Origin: Clostridia bacterium
GTDB lineage: Bacteria; Bacillota; Clostridia; Oscillospirales; Butyricicoccaceae
Length of the DNA stretch: 64,000 nt
NCBI GenBank assembly: GCA_017521295.1
Contig: JAFXDF010000020.1
Coordinates: forward strand, 34,262 to 98,261
Direction: 5' to 3'
The translations under genes were made by a program, and so were the position numbers. Under the pieces are notes generated by a model. The model saw only the letters and a list, made by a program, of their open reading frames with translations, was not told where the DNA came from and searched no databases. Shown in pieces: positions 60,020 to 64,000 of the stretch (positions are counted from its first letter, which is position 1; every line of letters starts with the position of its first letter).

Positions 60020-61819
60020 ATGTCTGAAAACCGTATCCCCAAGCGCTCCGAAGTTAAACAGGAAAACACCTGGGCCACCGAGGATATTTTCCCCTCCGAT
60101 CAGGCCTGGTTAGAAGCATATGAAACCCTGCAGGTCCTGCCTGCCCAGGCGGCCGCCTTCAAGGGCACTCTGGGCCGCAGCGGCGCCGATCTGCTGGCCT
60201 TTTTCAAGCAGCGTGACGATGCCACCTACCGGATGGGCCTTTTGTTCAACTACGCCTCCCGCAAAGGCGATGAGGACACCGGCAACGGCTTTTATCAGGA
60301 TATGCGCAACAAGGCCATGTCGCTGATGGTGGCCCTGAACAGCGCCTCCGCCTACGCCACCCCCGAGATCCTGGCCATCGAGGATGCTGTTCTGGACGGC
60401 TTTTTCGCCGCAGAACCCGGTCTGGAGGTCTACCGCCGTCCCATCGAGAAGATCCGGCACCAGAAGGAGCACACCCTGTCTCCCGCCGAAGAGGCCCTGC
60501 TGGCCGCCGCAGGCGAGATCTCCAAGGCAGCCGACGCCATCGGCTCTTCTTTCCGCAATGCCGACCTGCGCTTCCCCTCTGTTCAGGACGGCCAGGGCAA
60601 CACCCGCCAGCTGACCCAGGAGAGCCTGGTGGCCTGCCTCAGAAGCACCGACGACGTGCTGCGCAAGAACGCCTTTGAGACTTTCTACACCACTCTGCAC
60701 GGTTTCCGCAATTCCATCGCCACCACCCTGGACGCCCAGTTCCGCCAGCTGAAGTTCTTCGCCAAGACCCGCAAGTACGACACCACCCTGGAGGCTTCTC
60801 TGGACAAGACCGAAGTGCCCGTGGCCGTCTACCACAGCCTCATTGAGGCCGTCCATAACAACATGGACAAGATGTACCGCTACATGGCCCTGCGCAAAAA
60901 GCTGATGGGTGTGGAGGAGCTCCACATGTACGACCTGTACACCCCCATCGTCAAGGAGGCCTCTGCCGAGATCTCCTTTGAGCAGGCCAAGGACACCGTT
61001 CTGGAGGCCCTTCAGGTACTGGGCGAGGACTATACCGCCCTGCTGAAGGAAGGCTTTGACAACCGCTGGATCGACGTTTATGAAAACGAGGGCAAGCGGG
61101 GCGGCGCTTATTCCGCAGGCGGCTTCCCCCATCCCTATGTGTTGCTGAACCACAAGAACGACCTGGGCAGCATGTTCACTCTGGCTCATGAAATGGGCCA
61201 CGCCCTGCACAGCTATTATTCCTGCAAGAATCAGCCCCTGTGCACCTCCAATTACGTCATCTTCGTGGCCGAAGTTGCCTCCACCTGCAACGAGGTGCTG
61301 ATGATCCAGCATCTGCTGAACAAGACCACCGACAAGAAGCAGCGTGCCTATCTGGTGAATCACTTCCTGGAGAAGTTCCGCACCACCCTGTACCGCCAGA
61401 CCATGTTTGCCGAGTTTGAGCTGTTCATGGGCAAGGCCTGCGAGGCCGGTCAGACCCTGACCGCCGACCTGCTTTGCAAGGAGTATCACCGTCTGAATAA
61501 GCTGTACTACGGCGACAACGCTGTAATCGACGAAGGCATTGCCATGGAGTGGGCCCGTATCCCCCACTTCTATTACAACTACTATGTGTTCCAGTATGCC
61601 ACCGGCTTCTCTGCAGCCATTGCCATCGCCATGCGCATCCTCAAGGAAGGCGCTCCTGCTGTGGCGGATTACAAGAAGTTCCTGTCCTCCGGCGGCAGCC
61701 AGGATCCCATTTCCCTGCTGAAGATCGCCGGCGTGGATATGGCCTCCCCCGCTCCCGTTGAGCAGGCTCTGGAGCTGTTCGGCCAGCTGCTGGACGAAAT
61801 GGAGCAGCTTACTGACTAA
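60020..61819 (+). CDS. pepF: Oligoendopeptidase F (M3B family)
   Basis: A zinc metallopeptidase that degrades oligopeptides of about 7-17 residues in the cytoplasm. The 599-residue protein contains the zinc site HEMGH in FTLAHEMGHALHSYYS (about residues 389-404) with the third ligand Glu in FVAEVASTCNEVLM, and GGAYSAGGFPHPYVLLN as the preceding PepF block. The N-terminal M3 region (RSEVKQENTWATEDIFPSDQAW) is typical. ATG 60020 follows AGGAGG; upstream in-frame codons lie in the promoter. C-ending codons dominate. Confidence 0.96.
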   Translation: MSENRIPKRSEVKQENTWATEDIFPSDQAWLEAYETLQVLPAQAAAFKGTLGRSGADLLAFFKQRDDATYRMGLLFNYASRKGDEDTGNGFYQDMRNKAMSLMVALNSASAYATPEILAIEDAVLDGFFAAEPGLEVYRRPIEKIRHQKEHTLSPAEEALLAAAGEISKAADAIGSSFRNADLRFPSVQDGQGNTRQLTQESLVACLRSTDDVLRKNAFETFYTTLHGFRNSIATTLDAQFRQLKFFAKTRKYDTTLEASLDKTEVPVAVYHSLIEAVHNNMDKMYRYMALRKKLMGVEELHMYDLYTPIVKEASAEISFEQAKDTVLEALQVLGEDYTALLKEGFDNRWIDVYENEGKRGGAYSAGGFPHPYVLLNHKNDLGSMFTLAHEMGHALHSYYSCKNQPLCTSNYVIFVAEVASTCNEVLMIQHLLNKTTDKKQRAYLVNHFLEKFRTTLYRQTMFAEFELFMGKACEAGQTLTADLLCKEYHRLNKLYYGDNAVIDEGIAMEWARIPHFYYNYYVFQYATGFSAAIAIAMRILKEGAPAVADYKKFLSSGGSQDPISLLKIAGVDMASPAPVEQALELFGQLLDEMEQLTD

Positions 61820-61834
61820 ATCCCTTATCATAAG

Positions 61835-61865
61835 AAAAGGCAGGCCCGGTCAGGGCCTGCCTTTT
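61835..61865 (+). terminator. Terminator after pepF
   Basis: A perfect 13-bp stem (AAAAGGCAGGCCC / GGGCCTGCCTTTT) with loop GGTCA is followed by TGCGTCTTG. It lies 15 bases after the pepF stop. Confidence 0.88.
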
Positions 61866-61949
61866 TGCGTCTTGTAAAGTTGGAATAACTTTCCGTTGTG
61901 AAAATTAACCGTTTTTTAACCGGATCCAAAAGGTGAAAGCCCTGTATCC

Positions 61950-61986
61950 TGTGGATTTATTCACATTTTCCACAGAGTTTTCCACA
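61950..61986. promoter_or_regulatory. Cluster of three DnaA-box-like 9-mers
   Basis: In the 160-base gap between pepF and comM there are TGTGGATTT (61950-61958, minus-strand AAATCCACA) and two direct copies of TTTTCCACA (61966-61974 and 61978-61986). Each TTTTCCACA differs from the DnaA box TTATCCACA at one base. The surroundings are AT-rich. It may be a DnaA-binding site for titration or regulation; the rest of the gap shows only the repeated TTAACCG motif. Confidence 0.4.
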
Positions 61987-62027
61987 CAAAAAACCGATTT
62001 TTTTGAAAACGGGCAGTAATAGCGGCT

Positions 62028-63551
62028 TTACAACAGGGTATCACGGTCCAGCGAACGGTACTGGATGGCTTCGGCCACATGCATGTGAGAGATGCGCTCC
62101 TCCCCTGCCAGATCGGCGATGGTTCGAGCCACCTTCAGGATGCGGTCATGGGCACGTGCGGACAAACCCAGCCGGTCAAAGGCCCCTGCCATCAGCTGCT
62201 GCGCCTCGGGGGTCAGCGGGCAATGCTCCCGCATCATACCGGGGGTCAGCTGGGCGTTGCAGTGCACGCCGGTACCGGCATAGCGCGCCCGCTGCCGCTC
62301 TCTGGCGGCATTGACACGGGCACGAATGGCCTCTGAACTTTCAGCAGGCTTGCGTTCCCGCAGCTGATCGTAGGCCACGCTGCTCACCGGCACATGCAGA
62401 TCAATGCGGTCCAGCATGGGTCCGGAGATCCGCTTGCGGTAATTGCGGATGCTCTGATCGGTGCAGTTGCAGCGACCGGAAGGATGGCCGAAATAGCCGC
62501 ATTTACAGGGGTTCATGGCACACACCAGCATAAACTGACTGGGATAGGTAAAGGTGCCGGAGATGCGGGAGACGGTCACCACGCCGTCCTCCAAAGGCTG
62601 GCGCAGCACCTCCACAGCATCCCGGCGGAACTCGGGCAGCTCGTCCAGAAACAGCACGCCGTTGTGGGCCAGGGAGATCTCGCCCGGCCGGGGACGGGTG
62701 CTTCCGCCGCCAGCAAGTCCCACGGGTGAAACGGTATGGTGCGGGCTGCGGAAGGGTCGGCTCTGCAGCATGGGCGTACCGCTCTCCAAAAGGCCGGCCA
62801 CCGAATACACCTTGCTGGTTTCCAGTGACTCTTCCAATGTCATGTCGGGCAGAATGGAAGGCAGGCGCTTGGCCAGCATGCTTTTGCCGCTGCCCGGCGG
62901 GCCGATCATCAGCACGTGATGGGAGCCGGCCGCGGCGATCTCCAAAGCGCGCTTGACCATCTCCTGGCCCATCACGTCGGCAAAATCCAGCCCCTCCTGC
63001 CACTGGGTTGCAAAGGTATAGCAAGGCTGGGCCGGAATGGGCACTTCACCCGTCAAATGGGCCGCAAGCTGAGGCACATCCCGCACCGGGATCACCGTCA
63101 GTTCCTCACAGACGCTGGCCTCTGCTGCGTTATCTTCCGGAACATACAGGGTTTTGATGCCCGCGTCCCGGGCGGCCAACGCCATGGGCAGCACACCGGT
63201 GGCCGGGCGAAGCCGTCCCTCCAGGCTCAGTTCCCCGATGAAACAGGCATCTTCCGGCGGCAGGGGCAGCTGCTTGGAGGCGCAGAGTACGCCCACCAGA
63301 ATGGGCAGGTCGTAAATGGGACCCTCTTTTTTCAGTTCACCGGGTGCCAGATTCACCGTGATGCGCCGCTGAGGAAACTCAAAACCGCAGTTTTTCACGG
63401 CTGCCCGGACACGGTCACGGGATTCCTTTACCGAGGCGTCGGGCAAACCGACCACGTCAAACTGGGGCAGGCCACCGCTGAGATCACACTGGCACAGCAC
63501 AGGCTGGCCCTGGATGCCCACGATCCCACAGGAATGGATATTCGCTACCAT
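62028..63551 (-). CDS. comM: YifB family Mg-chelatase-like AAA ATPase
   Basis: ComM/YifB proteins are hexameric helicases that extend D-loops during natural transformation in some bacteria. The 507-residue protein starts with a Lon-protease-like domain (VGIQGQPVLCQCDLSGGLPQFDVVGLPDASVKESRDRVRAA), then a Mg-chelatase AAA core with GPPGSGKSMLAKRL, RPFRSPHHTVS, GVLFLDELPEFRRD and a zinc-like Cys set (CAMNPCKCGYFGHPSGRCNCT). The C-terminal domain ends SHMHVAEAIQYRSLDR. The ATG follows CGGAGGG. Its role in Clostridia is not known to involve transformation. Confidence 0.94.
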   Translation of the reverse strand: MVANIHSCGIVGIQGQPVLCQCDLSGGLPQFDVVGLPDASVKESRDRVRAAVKNCGFEFPQRRITVNLAPGELKKEGPIYDLPILVGVLCASKQLPLPPEDACFIGELSLEGRLRPATGVLPMALAARDAGIKTLYVPEDNAAEASVCEELTVIPVRDVPQLAAHLTGEVPIPAQPCYTFATQWQEGLDFADVMGQEMVKRALEIAAAGSHHVLMIGPPGSGKSMLAKRLPSILPDMTLEESLETSKVYSVAGLLESGTPMLQSRPFRSPHHTVSPVGLAGGGSTRPRPGEISLAHNGVLFLDELPEFRRDAVEVLRQPLEDGVVTVSRISGTFTYPSQFMLVCAMNPCKCGYFGHPSGRCNCTDQSIRNYRKRISGPMLDRIDLHVPVSSVAYDQLRERKPAESSEAIRARVNAARERQRARYAGTGVHCNAQLTPGMMREHCPLTPEAQQLMAGAFDRLGLSARAHDRILKVARTIADLAGEERISHMHVAEAIQYRSLDRDTLL

Positions 63552-63571
63552 AGCGATTCCCTCCGAAACAA

Positions 63572-63620
63572 TTGTTATAATATATTAAATTAGTATAACA
63601 AAGAATGGAACAGATTGCAA
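63572..63620 (-). promoter_or_regulatory. comM promoter with an 11+8+11 inverted repeat
   Basis: On the minus strand TTGCAA (63620-63615), a 17-base spacer and an extended -10, TGTTATACT (-10 at 63597-63592). Downstream and overlapping is the near-perfect dyad TTGTTATAATA / TAGTATAACAA (63572-63582 and 63591-63601, one mismatch) with an 8-base centre. It may be an operator. Confidence 0.55.
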
Positions 63621-63721
63621 CAAATGGTGGTATCTCCGATATTTTTCCAGCATTACCGAAAGTTTTTCGATTTTTAACAAAAACAAACGCTATTTTTCTT
63701 TCATTTTTTCAAAGAAAGCGG

Positions 63722-64000
<279 letters not shown>

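Noticed and set aside
61866..62027. Chromosomal replication origin
   Set aside because: There are DnaA-like boxes, but no dnaA, dnaN, rpmH or gidA-type neighbours, and only three boxes.

Overview
The window reads as chromosomal DNA of an anaerobic, endospore-forming Firmicute of the class Clostridia, most like the Oscillospiraceae/Ruminococcaceae group. This is an inference from gene content: spore genes (gerW, a dacF-type carboxypeptidase, cwlD, spoIID, a spoVK-like AAA+ gene, a complete gerA-gerC-gerB operon), [FeFe]-hydrogenase-type proteins with Rex, a pyruvate:ferredoxin oxidoreductase, an IspH-S1 fusion, and fairly GC-rich genes with canonical GGAGG ribosome binding sites. Genes are dense, and almost every convergent pair is separated by a perfect bidirectional hairpin terminator. 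I see no rRNA, tRNA, CRISPR array or insertion sequence, and no gene-free stretch over 300 bases.

Region by region. 1-10530 (+): the 3' part of lysA, then scpA-scpB-DUF2953-gerW, a D,D-carboxypeptidase, rluB-type pseudouridine synthase, an RpiR regulator, a BaiN-like flavoprotein, a frameshifted cmk, plsC and an IspH/ribosomal-S1 fusion. 10579-14624: a visibly more AT-rich block with a tyrosine recombinase, ogt, a MacA/MacB-like pair without its ATPase and a 44-residue cysteine-rich ORF. 14657-22678 (-): a housekeeping run spoIID-queA-rmuC-tgt-yajC-TIGR04086-cwlD-radA. 22869-27294: a cysteine-rich, possibly spore-coat gene (+), then a GNAT acetyltransferase, a SpoVK-like AAA+ protein and a tandem Nudix protein (-). 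27392-32484 (-): rex, a PAS-containing putative sensory [FeFe] hydrogenase, a SpoIIE/PP2C phosphatase and a group-B-like [FeFe] hydrogenase, one apparent redox operon.

32613-41116 (-): an unusual ABC operon in which a carbohydrate-importer set (large binding lipoprotein, two MalF/G permeases, MalK-type ATPase) encloses an HlyD-type adaptor and a MacB-periplasmic-core protein. 42079-45537 (-): a TetM-like ribosomal GTPase fused at its C-terminus to a YacP/Rae1 NYN nuclease domain, and a PIG-L deacetylase. 45701-47282 (+): nagB and a ROK kinase for amino sugars. 47332-56077 (-): ridA, dapA, gerB/gerC/gerA, an anti-sigma/ECF-sigma pair, dus and capA. 56262-64000: typA, lgt, an EamA transporter, pepF, comM and the 5' end of a pyruvate:ferredoxin oxidoreductase gene.

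The most interesting items are the TetM-like/Rae1 fusion, the hybrid importer/adaptor ABC operon, the phosphatase-linked hydrogenase operon, the internal promoter and ribosome binding site at the IspH/S1 junction, and the single-base frameshift in cmk. All functional statements rest on motif recognition by eye; no database search was run.
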